The position numbers were made by a program, and so were the translations under genes. Below the pieces are notes generated by a model that ran no database searches, was not told the DNA's origin, and worked only from the letters and a program-made list of their open reading frames with translations. Below, in pieces: positions 18,739-26,785 of a stretch of 64,000 nucleotides of DNA (its first letter is position 1; each line of letters opens with the position of its first letter). This DNA is from Deminuibacter sp966424055 (GTDB lineage: Bacteria; Bacteroidota; Bacteroidia; Chitinophagales; Chitinophagaceae), in NCBI GenBank assembly GCA_966424055.1, contig CBJLMB010000029.1, forward strand, positions 23,349 through 87,348, read 5' to 3'.

Positions 18739-19950
18739 ATGAAAAAATGGATTTTTCCCGGAATAGTTTTGTGTACTGTTGTTTTCTATGCAACAGCAGC
18801 AGCTGCAGACAGCTTGCCGCCTGCCATAAAAGTGCTGGTGACCCGTGTACAGGAAAAATATGCACCTGATAAAAGAACAGCTGTTTTCCAGGTGCAGGCA
18901 ATAACGGTAGATCCGCTGGCGCTTTCAGTGGAAACAACCGAGCCTGCAGCCCTGCATGAACTGGAATCATTACTGGGTAATACCCGGCCTGCTGTTGCGG
19001 TGCATGGTAAACTGCTGCCCGCAGCGGAACTGGGTGATAAGGTGTTCGGTATTGCAAGGCTCTCGGTTTGCAATAACAGGGCACAGCCCGCCAATGCAGC
19101 GGAGATGGTTACACAAACTTTACTGGGAACAGTGGTGGACATCCTGAAAAAGGAAAAGAATTATTATCTCGTACGCACACCAGATCACTATATTTCCTGG
19201 ACAGAGATATCAGGGATCACGGCAGTCAATAAAGAAGAGATGCAGCGCTGGCTGCAGGCAGAACGCGTGGTGTTCACTGCTGAATTTGGGCATGCATATG
19301 CAGAACCTTCTATGCAGTCACTGCCCGTGTCAGACCTCGTAAGTGGGGATATACTCCGGGTTACAGGAAAGAAAAAAGGATGGGCAGAAGTCACTTACCC
19401 CGATGGGCGTGTGGGCTATATAGACAAAAAAATGATCACAGATTACCGCCAATGGGTAAGCAGGCCTGATCCTGCCGCCGGAGAAATACTGGCAACTGCA
19501 CAAACACTGATGGGCGTGCCTTATCTATGGGGTGGTACATCTATTAAAGGCGTGGATTGCAGCGGGTTTACCAAAACCTGTTTTTTTCTCAATGGGGTGA
19601 TCATCCCGCGTGATGCTTCACAGCAGGCGTTGGCCGGTGAACCCATAGATATTTATGAGCATGATTCTGTAAATCTGCAGAAATGCCTGGCCAACCTGGA
19701 ACCAGGCGACCTGTTGTTTTTTGGCTGGAACCCCGGTAAACAAGAGCGTGTGGTGCACACGGCTATTTATATGGGAAAGGGAGCGTTTATACAATCCGCA
19801 GGCTTTGTGCGTATCAGCAGCCTGGTGCCCAATGCCGCCAATTATGATGAACGCGAATCCAAGCGGCTGCTCAGTGCACGTCGTATGCTTACTGCCATCG
19901 GCTCGCCCGGTATTACCCGTATCGACCGGCATCCGATGTATAATAATTAA
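18739..19950 (+). CDS. NlpC/P60-family peptidoglycan endopeptidase with SH3-like domains
   Basis: 403 aa from the ATG at 18739 (a GTG codon sits immediately upstream). The signal peptide is about 1-23. Two bacterial SH3-like regions are seen at about 125-160 (LLGTVVDILKKEKNYYLVRTPDHYISW) and 180-235 (VSDLVSGDILRVTGKKKGWAEVTYPDGRVGYI). The NlpC/P60 domain (about 245-385) has LMGVPYLWGGTSIKGVDCSGF with catalytic Cys274, and VVHTAIYMG with His340. Such enzymes cleave the gamma-D-Glu-diamino acid bond in cell wall peptides. It is monocistronic. Confidence 0.93.
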   Translation: MKKWIFPGIVLCTVVFYATAAAADSLPPAIKVLVTRVQEKYAPDKRTAVFQVQAITVDPLALSVETTEPAALHELESLLGNTRPAVAVHGKLLPAAELGDKVFGIARLSVCNNRAQPANAAEMVTQTLLGTVVDILKKEKNYYLVRTPDHYISWTEISGITAVNKEEMQRWLQAERVVFTAEFGHAYAEPSMQSLPVSDLVSGDILRVTGKKKGWAEVTYPDGRVGYIDKKMITDYRQWVSRPDPAAGEILATAQTLMGVPYLWGGTSIKGVDCSGFTKTCFFLNGVIIPRDASQQALAGEPIDIYEHDSVNLQKCLANLEPGDLLFFGWNPGKQERVVHTAIYMGKGAFIQSAGFVRISSLVPNAANYDERESKRLLSARRMLTAIGSPGITRIDRHPMYNN

Positions 19951-19956
19951 GGGATA

Positions 19957-19993
19957 ATAGCTATGCCATAGCTTGAAGATATGGCATAGCTAT
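19957..19993. terminator. Bidirectional hairpin terminator between convergent genes
   Basis: A perfect 14-bp inverted repeat (ATAGCTATGCCATA at 19957-19970 and its complement at 19980-19993) has a 9-nt loop, in the 48-bp gap between the convergent peptidase and MFS genes. Flanking AT-rich sequence (ATAATTAAGGGATA and GGAATTATT) suits both directions. Confidence 0.75.
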
Positions 19994-19998
19994 AGGAA

Positions 19999-21276
19999 TT
20001 ATTCAGACAAAGACATTGCTACCTCCGCTTCCTGAACGGGCTGTACGGGCTGCGCTGCGCGTTTGGATTTAACCTGCTTGTCTACCCGGTACATTAAATA
20101 AATACACAAGCTGCTGATGACTACTATCACCCAGCCCAGTACGCTGTAATGTTGCAGCGGGCTGTATTTGTTGGGTTGAACAACGATCAGTCCTGCACAG
20201 GCTGAAGCAATACCACCAGCGATCTGCTGCAGCGATGAGTTGATGCTCATAAAAGCACCGCGGTCCTGCATTTCCGGTACAGCGGTAGTGAGTGCGGTGG
20301 CCGGTACCGTACGGCTGAGTATGCCTGCCATCATCAGTACGTTCAGTGAAACAACAATCCAGAATGGTACGGCAATCAAATTGGTATACGCCACTACCAT
20401 GACCATTGTATAAACAGAAGCAATGGTGAACAGCACGAACTTGTCCATTTTATCACTCAACTTACCGATATAGGGCATAAATATCAGCGAGCTGATACCC
20501 GCTATCATGAACATCAGGGGCAGCTGTTCCTGTGTAACATGCAGGTTATTGATGGCAAATGCACTGCCGAAAGGCATCAGCATAAAACCGCCTATCGAAA
20601 GCAGGGCAGTAGCGCCAAAACCGATACGGTAAGGTGCCTGTGAAACAGTATGCAGCAGATGAGCAAAAGCGCCCCTGTCGCGCTGTACAGACAGGTGTTT
20701 GGTAATGGGTTGCAAATTAATAGTGATCAGCAGCATCATAATAACTGCGATGCCAACAATCATCAGGAAAGGTGCCTGCCATCCCCAGTGGTTGGCCAGG
20801 TACAGGCCTATCGGAATGCCCAGCACCTGGCTGGCACCAAATCCCATCTGTATAAATCCCATCACCCTTCCGCGCTGTTCTATGGCAAACAGGTCGGTTA
20901 CAATGGCAAGGGATATAGAGAAGATAACACCGCCGAATAAGCCGGTGATGATGCGTGCTGCCACCAGCAGGGCATAGGAGTTGGACAATCCGCAGAACAA
21001 AGTGCCTGCAATAAAACCGCTATAGAAAAAGATCAGTAGTTTTTTACGGTCGAAACGATCGGCAAAACCGGCTGTCAGCAGGCCCGAAGCGCCGGCACTG
21101 AATGCATAGGCTGAAACAACAAGACCAAAACGGGCTGTGCTGATGTTCATGGATTTCATCAGCATATCGCCCAGTGGCGACATAACCATGAAGTCCAGTA
21201 CAACAGTGAATTGTGTGATAGCCAGCAGCGTAATGGCCAGCTTCTGGTATGGTGTAAATGATTGGGTTGTTTTCAT
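19999..21276 (-). CDS. MFS (DHA1-like) drug/metabolite exporter
   Basis: 425 aa, 12 predicted membrane helices. Motif A between helices 2 and 3 reads GFADRFDRKK, and helix 5 has the antiporter motif C-like GASQVLGIPIG, typical of DHA1 proton-drug antiporters. It is encoded downstream of a TetR gene on the same strand. A 22-bp imperfect palindrome 11 bp before its ATG matches one before tetR, so it is very probably repressed by that regulator. The substrate is unknown. Confidence 0.9.
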   Translation of the reverse strand: MKTTQSFTPYQKLAITLLAITQFTVVLDFMVMSPLGDMLMKSMNISTARFGLVVSAYAFSAGASGLLTAGFADRFDRKKLLIFFYSGFIAGTLFCGLSNSYALLVAARIITGLFGGVIFSISLAIVTDLFAIEQRGRVMGFIQMGFGASQVLGIPIGLYLANHWGWQAPFLMIVGIAVIMMLLITINLQPITKHLSVQRDRGAFAHLLHTVSQAPYRIGFGATALLSIGGFMLMPFGSAFAINNLHVTQEQLPLMFMIAGISSLIFMPYIGKLSDKMDKFVLFTIASVYTMVMVVAYTNLIAVPFWIVVSLNVLMMAGILSRTVPATALTTAVPEMQDRGAFMSINSSLQQIAGGIASACAGLIVVQPNKYSPLQHYSVLGWVIVVISSLCIYLMYRVDKQVKSKRAAQPVQPVQEAEVAMSLSE

Positions 21277-21287
21277 ACTTTGATTTT

Positions 21288-21309
21288 AATAAGTAAGCGT
21301 TCACTTATT
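21288..21309 (-). promoter_or_regulatory. Probable TetR operator upstream of the MFS gene
   Basis: An imperfect palindrome with arms AATAAGTAAGC and GTTCACTTATT (9 of 11 positions complementary). It matches the site upstream of the tetR gene (21927-21948) at 19 of 22 positions and sits 11 bp before the MFS start codon. Confidence 0.7.
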
Positions 21310-21325
21310 TTCTGGATAAAAAATT

Positions 21326-21916
21326 TTATTTTTTAAGCGCCTTCACAACACGGTCAAAGGTCATTTTCATGATTTTTTCCGACAGCGCGAATTTGTTCCC
21401 GCCAATGCTGCGGCCTTCATTGTGAAAGCGGGTTAATGAGTACAGGGGGGCAAAAGCAATGCACCAGTAAACTTCCAGCGGCATGGGTTCTATTTCACCG
21501 CGTTGAATGGCATTGTCAACAAAAGCGGCCATTACTTTTTTAAATTCCAGCGCAATGGTATCTGTCATTTTTTCCCGGTATGCCGAATTACCCAGCTGCT
21601 CGTAAAATGCCGAACACTTTTTGTGATGGAGCATGTATTTCGACCGGTTTTTCCATTGGATCCAAAGCCCTTCTTCAAATGACATAGATGGGTCGAATCC
21701 TTTCAGTATCGCCTGGCTCATCCGCCGGCCTTCTTCTTGACTGATACTGATGATCAGGTCGTCTTTGTCTTTGTAATAGATATAAATGGTTGCAGGCGAT
21801 ACACCTGCAGCCTTTGCCAGCTTGTTGATGCCAAAACCTTCCAGCCCTTCTTTCGAGATCATCTCTACAGCCAGCTGGCGGATGGATTGTATTTTACTTT
21901 CATCTCTTGGTCTCAT
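21326..21916 (-). CDS. TetR-family transcriptional repressor
   Basis: About 196 aa from the ATG at 21916 (the frame stays open to a TTG 9 bp upstream). The N-terminal DNA-binding domain reads IQSIRQLAVEMISKEGLEGFGINKLAKAAGVSPATIYIYYKDKDDLI in shape, with the recognition helix in GVSPATIYIYYK. The rest is a helical ligand-binding domain without clear subfamily motifs (HHKKCSAFYEQLGNSAYREK). It precedes the MFS exporter, and matching palindromes lie 10-11 bp before both start codons, so it most likely represses itself and the exporter and is released by a compound that the exporter removes. Confidence 0.92.
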   Translation of the reverse strand: MRPRDESKIQSIRQLAVEMISKEGLEGFGINKLAKAAGVSPATIYIYYKDKDDLIISISQEEGRRMSQAILKGFDPSMSFEEGLWIQWKNRSKYMLHHKKCSAFYEQLGNSAYREKMTDTIALEFKKVMAAFVDNAIQRGEIEPMPLEVYWCIAFAPLYSLTRFHNEGRSIGGNKFALSEKIMKMTFDRVVKALKK

Positions 21917-21926
21917 GCATTGCAAA

Positions 21927-21948
21927 AATAAGTGAGCGATCGCTTATT
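21927..21948 (-). promoter_or_regulatory. Probable TetR autoregulatory operator
   Basis: An imperfect palindrome with arms AATAAGTGAGC and GATCGCTTATT (9 of 11 positions complementary), ending 10 bp before the tetR ATG. It is nearly identical to the site before the MFS gene. Confidence 0.7.
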
Positions 21949-22042
21949 TAAAAAAATATTTTTCATTTTAACCCACCAGCGCACTTTCTTTCCCGGGGGA
22001 AACTGTTATGTTATTGAAAATGAAAAGCTGCCTATTTAATAA

Positions 22043-22372
22043 TTATACTTTGACAACCGCAATAAAAGCCGCCAGCAGGGTAAATGCCACCAGCAGGTAA
22101 TAAGCCGCCGGGCTCAACGGTTTTTTGCTGTACAGGATATTGATAACGGTAACGCCTGCGAAAAGCGATGTTTTGGGAATGATCTTGTAATAATTGATCG
22201 CCGGATATTTTAATGCTACCAGCAATAGACCGGTTGCCAGCAGAATTATGCCCAGCACCAGCCCGTACGGATCTTTTACCCTGTTTTTCTTTGGATACAA
22301 CAGCGCCAGTTTAACCAGGTACGATAGAAAAGCGGCAAAATGAACCAGCAAAACAACATTGAATAGTAACAT
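22043..22372 (-). CDS. Small hypothetical membrane protein (about four TM helices)
   Basis: 109 aa, mostly hydrophobic. Predicted spans are at about 4-25, 38-57, 68-82 and 88-107, separated by short basic loops (YPKKNRVKD, YSKKP). I do not recognise the family. It starts 3 bp after the stop of the DUF4267 gene, so the two are co-transcribed and may work together in the inner membrane. Confidence 0.7.
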   Translation of the reverse strand: MLLFNVVLLVHFAAFLSYLVKLALLYPKKNRVKDPYGLVLGIILLATGLLLVALKYPAINYYKIIPKTSLFAGVTVINILYSKKPLSPAAYYLLVAFTLLAAFIAVVKV

Positions 22373-22375
22373 GAT

Positions 22376-22768
22376 TTATTTTTTATTGTTGGAAAGAAAA
22401 TAATAAGCACCCAGTACCACTGCCAGTACAATGGCGGTAAGATGCGGGTATAAACGTACAGCCTGGTATCCCGGTTGTGTATGTACAATAAGGAGGTCGG
22501 CCGTAGGAACGATTGCGCCTGCCAGTAATAAAACACCCAGCGCCCGGTACTCTTTTGTCAGCAGTAGCAGGGTGATGGATAAACCCGTGAACAGGTCGCG
22601 TATACCTTTGATATAATGAAAAGAATAATTGCCCTCCACAGGCACATGGATGCCAAAGCCGGTTTCTGCTGCCGACGGCGCCAGTAAAAAGCGGGTACCG
22701 ATAAACAACAGTCCCAACCCCGTAACTAATGCCAGTGTGAATGTTGTGTTTTTGATCAGTTGTTTCAT
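22376..22768 (-). CDS. DUF4267-like small membrane protein
   Basis: About 130 aa from the ATG at 22768. It has four predicted membrane helices. The sequence GTRFLLAPSAAETGFGI followed by YIKGIRDLFTGLSITLLLL resembles the DUF4267 family of small integral membrane proteins, whose function is unknown. The Crp-like regulator gene lies 71 bp upstream on the same strand, suggesting a regulator plus membrane protein unit. Confidence 0.75.
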   Translation of the reverse strand: MKQLIKNTTFTLALVTGLGLLFIGTRFLLAPSAAETGFGIHVPVEGNYSFHYIKGIRDLFTGLSITLLLLTKEYRALGVLLLAGAIVPTADLLIVHTQPGYQAVRLYPHLTAIVLAVVLGAYYFLSNNKK

Positions 22769-22839
22769 TGCGTTGTGTTTTAATAACAAGGCAAAGCTAT
22801 CAGCCGGCAGCGGGGTTTTCGTTCACCTGGGTTAACAAA

Positions 22840-23415
22840 TCAGGACTGTGCCAATCTTTTTCTGATACGGCTCAGCGATTGTGGTTTAACACCTACAAAA
22901 GAAGAAATATAATACTGGGGCACCCGTTGCTGAAGGTCGGGGTAGGTCTGGAGAAAAAGCAGGTAGCGCTCTTCAGGCTGATGGGTATACAGCGAGGTGA
23001 TGTCCCGTATCGCTTGTACAAATAAATGTTCACAAATCAGGCGGCCGAATTTCTGTCCCTCCGGTAGCTGTTCATATAACAACTGCAGGTTATTATACGA
23101 CATAACCAGCAATGTGCTGTCTTCAATGAACTGGATGCTCTTGGTGGAAGCAGAATGATCGAGAAAACTTTCATAATTACATACAAAATTGTATTCCTTC
23201 CCGAAACCATACACTTTCTCTTCACCATTGTTGTTGATAAAATAACGTACCAGGCCGTTCATGATAAAGCCTGCTTCCCTGCAAACCTGCCCTTCTTTCA
23301 AAAAGAAATCACCTTTTTTGTACTGCCTTTCTGTGAAAAGTGTTGAAACTACCTGTTTGTCGGTTTCGCTTAGCCGGATGAACTGCTCAAATGCCTGTAT
23401 CAGCTCTACGTACAT
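22840..23415 (-). CDS. Crp/Fnr-family transcriptional regulator
   Basis: 191 aa. The cyclic-nucleotide-binding-like beta-roll covers about 20-120 (YKKGDFFLKEGQVCREAGFIMNGLVRYF, VYGFGKEYNFVCNYESF). A C-terminal helix-turn-helix is at about 150-188 (RVPQYYISSFVGVKPQSLSRIRKRL). No obvious cAMP-binding arginine motif (RGE.S.) is present, so the ligand is uncertain. This group is common in Bacteroidota next to small membrane protein genes, as here. Confidence 0.88.
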   Translation of the reverse strand: MYVELIQAFEQFIRLSETDKQVVSTLFTERQYKKGDFFLKEGQVCREAGFIMNGLVRYFINNNGEEKVYGFGKEYNFVCNYESFLDHSASTKSIQFIEDSTLLVMSYNNLQLLYEQLPEGQKFGRLICEHLFVQAIRDITSLYTHQPEERYLLFLQTYPDLQQRVPQYYISSFVGVKPQSLSRIRKRLAQS

Positions 23416-23569
23416 GGTATTGAATATTGTTGATGAATGCCGGCAGTAGTATGGGTTAATAAAAGATACCTGCCAGGGCTAATATCCTGAAAAAAGACGA
23501 GATTGTTATGAGCTCTGCTTTCTTTTTCCGGGCAGGCAGGCTACTTGCCGTAAATATGCTTATCTTTAA

Positions 23570-23591
23570 TTTTCGAATGATCAGTCTAAAA
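23570..23591 (+). promoter_or_regulatory. Probable TetR operator (autoregulatory) of the second TetR
   Basis: An imperfect palindrome with arms TTTTCGAATGA and TCAGTCTAAAA (9 of 11 complementary), 7 bp before the tetR ATG. It directly follows a possible -7 box TATCTTTA at 23561-23568. Its half-site TTTTAGACTGATC recurs before the downstream thioesterase gene. Confidence 0.65.
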
Positions 23592-23598
23592 TTAATCA

Positions 23599-24210
23599 AT
23601 GTACAAACCGGAAGCTACGAACGAAGCGTCACAGGGCAAAAAAGGCCGGCCACGTGAGTTTGACCGTGATAAGGTGATACAGGCCACTGCGACCGTTTTT
23701 TTCAGGCAGGGATACTATGCCAGCTCTGTTGATGATATTTGTACGGCCACAGGCCTTGCCAGGGGAAGTTTGTATGGTATTTTTCCCGACAAAAAAGAGA
23801 TGTTGCTGGCCTCACTGGACCTGTTCAAAAAAGGTGCACTTGCCCGGCTTGCGGATAACCTGAAAACTTATCCGGGAAAAAAAGGGATACAGCAGGCTTT
23901 GCTGCATTATATCCGTACCTCGGTATCGGGAAAGCGGGGCTGCCTCATTACCAATGAGGCGCTGGAAATGTTGCCGCAAGACAAAGAGGTAGCTGCCAAA
24001 GTGGAAGAAGTGTTCAGGGAAATGGCCACCCTGCTTGCCGGGGCGGTGCGGAAAGGGCAGTTTGCCGGTGACCTGCGAAGCGGGATGAGCAGGCAGGCTG
24101 CGGCCAATTTCCTGTTGTGTGTAATACAGGGGCTACGCGTAATGGGCAGGGTATACAAAGCCACCGAATTACAGCAGGTAGCCACAATGGCGATGAAGTC
24201 GATCGTATAA
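23599..24210 (+). CDS. TetR/AcrR-family transcriptional regulator
   Basis: 203 aa. The N-terminal DNA-binding domain includes FDRDKVIQATATVFFRQGYYASSVDDICTATGLARGSLYGIFPDK in outline, with the recognition helix in LARGSLYGIF. The C-terminal domain (GKRGCLITNEALEMLPQDKEVAAKV) is like that of regulators of the AcrR/YxaF type, with CLITN as a typical mark. Matching palindromes precede this gene and the thioesterase frame that follows, so the thioesterase was probably its target. Confidence 0.92.
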   Translation: MYKPEATNEASQGKKGRPREFDRDKVIQATATVFFRQGYYASSVDDICTATGLARGSLYGIFPDKKEMLLASLDLFKKGALARLADNLKTYPGKKGIQQALLHYIRTSVSGKRGCLITNEALEMLPQDKEVAAKVEEVFREMATLLAGAVRKGQFAGDLRSGMSRQAAANFLLCVIQGLRVMGRVYKATELQQVATMAMKSIV

Positions 24211-24224
24211 ATTTTTTTACCCAT

Positions 24225-24246
24225 TTTTAGACTGATCGGTCAATAA
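24225..24246 (+). promoter_or_regulatory. Probable TetR operator upstream of the thioesterase
   Basis: An imperfect palindrome with arms TTTTAGACTGA and TCGGTCAATAA (8 of 11 complementary), 14 bp before the ATG at 24261. It shares the 13-bp half-site TTTTAGACTGATC with the operator before the tetR gene. Confidence 0.6.
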
Positions 24247-24260
24247 ATAAAATTAACCTC

Positions 24261-24841
24261 ATGAACAAAATACCGGTATTGGAATACCTGCAAAAACAGC
24301 TGGATGGTACATTAACCCGCAGGCAGCAACCCATAGGCAATACCCCACTGCTATATCAGTAACGCTGGGTATAAAGCTGCTGGCTGCAGGTGAGGGAACA
24401 GCTGCTGTTGAAATAGAGGCAGACCGTGCCCGGCATGGTAACCGGCAGGGTACGGTGCATGGTGGCCTGCTTGGCGAACTGGCCGATGCGGCTATTGGTA
24501 CAGCTCATTCCACGCTGATAAAGGAAGGCGAATCGTTCACTACTATCGAGCTAAAGATAAATTTTTACCGTCCTGTATGGAAGACCAGGCTTACGGCATC
24601 AGCAAAACCCATACAGGCAGGCCAAACCATTACGCATTATTACTGCGAAATAAAACGGGAAGATGGCAAACTGGTGGCCACTGCAACCAGCACAGTGATG
24701 ACATTGCGGGGTGAAAAAGCAAGGGCAGGTGAGGGATATTTTAAAACACTTCTCCCAGGTTTACGGCAATACCCTGCGAACCGTTTAACCCGAAACCATA
24801 ATCGATACAGATATTGGCACCTGAATGCTTGTTCACTTTAA
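24261..24841 (+). pseudogene. PaaI-like hotdog thioesterase, frameshifted
   Basis: The start region (MNKIPVLEYLQKQLDGTLT) is in one frame and stops at a TAA at 24360-24362. The rest of a PaaI/YbgC-type hotdog thioesterase continues in the frame one base back (VTLGIKLLAAGEGTAAVEIEADR, GTVHGGLLGELADAAIGTAHS, then FTTIELKINFYRPVW and THYYCEIKREDGKLVATATSTVMTLRGE in outline). The switch lies between about 24300 and 24360 and equals a net loss of one base. The natural family end is near 24724, yet the frame runs on to 24841, into the convergent barrel gene, so the stop may also be lost. A sequencing error is the other explanation. Confidence 0.8.
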
Positions 24842-25964
24842 ACCGGAGCCCGGCGCCATAGCCAGGGTCAAAATCATGGTAATGACTGGCCTGGTTTTTT
24901 TTGAATGATTGCACATTGGCAAAAACAACCCCGCCGATCAGTCCATTTCTTGAAATAGCAAAGCGGTCTTCTATTTCCAGGTAGGTCATATTGGCTCCCC
25001 TGAACCGGCCTTGTATATAGCCCCTGCCTGTATTGAACTGGTCATCCCAGCCGGTGCTGGGCAATAGCAGGTAAGGTGGTTTGTTGCCATAAGTAAGCCA
25101 GTTAAAGCTCCAGAGGGCGAGAATATTTCTGCCGCTATTGTTCAGTTTAAAATATTTGCGCAGGTCTACCTGTATCGAAGTCCAGTTGCTGCTGCTGCCG
25201 AGTGAAACCATGCTGGGATGATACACCACGCTGCCATAAAACCCATTGAATGAATTAAGCGGGTTTATTCTTGAATCGAAAAGAACACGCACCACAGGGC
25301 CATTGGCCGATTCTGTACTGCTAAGTCCATAGCGCTGGAAACTGGTTATTACACCTGGCGGGGGATTCACTTCGCGGATGTTCCAGATATAGTCAATATA
25401 ATAGCCCAGGCCCGCATACAGGTTTTTGATGATATACCGCAGCACAGAAGTATGCAGTTTGATATACGAAAAATTGATGGTATACCCATTTGAATACTGG
25501 CTGTGCCCACCCAGCCCGAAAGTGGTGGAGGGATATTTCATAAAACGCCAGTCGGCAATGATATTGTATTTGTTGCCCTTGGTCCATATATCGGCAAGAA
25601 CAGGAAGAATGATCTGGTTATACTGCGAATAGGTGATGCTGGTAGAAACCTCTGAAACCTTTGATTGCTGCGGATTACCGGTATAAAATGCCAGGTTATC
25701 GCTCAGTACTGCCGCAACACCTGTTTGCAGGGTATAGCCGATAGCAGGGAAAGGCGCGTTGTGAAATTTGCCTTCAGAACGGGGTGGTGCCGACTTTTTG
25801 AACAATTTGTGGTACACATCGATCAGGTCTTTTTGCCCGGCCATAGCAGCCGAATCGCCGGGCTGTGCCATGTTTTGCGCGAAGCCGGGAATACCGGCAA
25901 GCATAAAAGCCAGCAGGGACAGGTTGATGGTATATTGTACTATCCGGTTTATCAGGGTATTCAC
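24741..25964 (-). CDS. BamA/TamA-like outer-membrane beta-barrel protein (surface antigen family)
   Basis: 407 aa with a signal peptide (about 1-29, ending GFAQ). The rest is alternating beta-strand sequence ending in a terminal Phe (LGEVF). Features of the Omp85 barrel/surface antigen domain include FPAIGYTLQTGVAAVLS, VVRVLFDSRINPLNSFNGFYGSV, FRGANMTYLEIEDRF and GAGLRFKVN. No POTRA domains are visible, so it is a short POTRA-less member of the type common in Bacteroidota, of unknown role. Its 3' end overlaps the run-on end of the convergent thioesterase frame by about 100 bp. Confidence 0.82.
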   Translation of the reverse strand: MNTLINRIVQYTINLSLLAFMLAGIPGFAQNMAQPGDSAAMAGQKDLIDVYHKLFKKSAPPRSEGKFHNAPFPAIGYTLQTGVAAVLSDNLAFYTGNPQQSKVSEVSTSITYSQYNQIILPVLADIWTKGNKYNIIADWRFMKYPSTTFGLGGHSQYSNGYTINFSYIKLHTSVLRYIIKNLYAGLGYYIDYIWNIREVNPPPGVITSFQRYGLSSTESANGPVVRVLFDSRINPLNSFNGFYGSVVYHPSMVSLGSSSNWTSIQVDLRKYFKLNNSGRNILALWSFNWLTYGNKPPYLLLPSTGWDDQFNTGRGYIQGRFRGANMTYLEIEDRFAISRNGLIGGVVFANVQSFKKNQASHYHDFDPGYGAGLRFKVNKHSGANICIDYGFGLNGSQGIAVNLGEVF

Positions 25965-26164
25965 ACCAAAAATGCTATTGGGTTAAGATAAGCAATAAGT
26001 CATGGATCTGTGATGAATACGCTGTTTTAACATATAATTTGTGATTAACGGCCTGTGCTTCCGTGAAATACCGGTTGCATACAATAACTCAAAAGCAAGA
26101 ATATAGCAGGGTTCATACATAAACACCCTCATTTTATGCATGCAATAAGGTACATGCTGCCGGA

Positions 26165-26662
26165 TCAGGAGTTCAGTACTTTTTTGAGACGCACGTTTTT
26201 ATTGCGCAGGTCGATACCGCCTTCGAGTAACGATTTAAGGTTAGCGGCATAAAAGGTCCATCCATTGGAGCAGCCCACATAATAATTGACCATCGATCTT
26301 TCATCTGTTGCGATCGATTCCTGTACCAGTTCCATCATCGTTTCATTGTCTTCCATACCAATGTGTACATCCACAATGCCTGCTTTACCAAATACAAAAC
26401 GCAGGTGATTGCGGCCGTTGGCTGCAATAATTTCGCCTTGTTCCGGCGATTCATCATACCCATGCCAATGCCAGGTATAATGGTCTCCTTTTTCCAGCTG
26501 GCTGTGTTTGTCTTTGGTATTGCCTGCTGCATCGGTAAAAATGGCTTCGCGCAGAAACCAGCTTTCCAGTGCTGCAGGTGTTGCCCATGCATCGTATACC
26601 TGCTGTACTGTACTCCTGATGGGGATTCTTACAGTAAATCGTGTCCAGTCATGGTTGTTCAT
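26165..26662 (-). CDS. SRPBCC/START-like domain protein (AHSA1-type)
   Basis: 165 aa, cytoplasmic. The start FTVRIPIRSTVQQVYDAWATPAALESWF is the signature of AHSA1/SRPBCC hydrophobic-ligand folds, and the middle has the typical KGDHYTWHWHGYDESPEQGEI and FVFGKAGIVDVHIGMED strands with a long C-terminal helix (GWTFYAANLKSLLEGGIDLR). Such proteins bind lipids or other small molecules or act as co-chaperone-like factors; the ligand is unknown. Confidence 0.88.
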   Translation of the reverse strand: MNNHDWTRFTVRIPIRSTVQQVYDAWATPAALESWFLREAIFTDAAGNTKDKHSQLEKGDHYTWHWHGYDESPEQGEIIAANGRNHLRFVFGKAGIVDVHIGMEDNETMMELVQESIATDERSMVNYYVGCSNGWTFYAANLKSLLEGGIDLRNKNVRLKKVLNS

Positions 26663-26739
26663 AAAATAAATTTTGTTTTTAACATCAGAAAAAAATAAAA
26701 CAGGTGTACCGGAATAAAAGTTCAGTACCCGGTATAAAC

Positions 26740-26768
26740 TTGTTTTTCGGCGCTGCAGCTTATCTTTA
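26740..26768 (+). promoter_or_regulatory. Bacteroidota-type promoter before the 26786 gene
   Basis: A -7-like TATCTTTA at 26761-26768 is preceded at a suitable distance by TTG at 26740-26742 followed by T-rich sequence. It lies 17 bp before the ATG, which fits the TTTG/TAnnTTTG pattern apart from the final G. Confidence 0.35.
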
Positions 26769-26785
26769 CCTCAAACTCGAGATCC

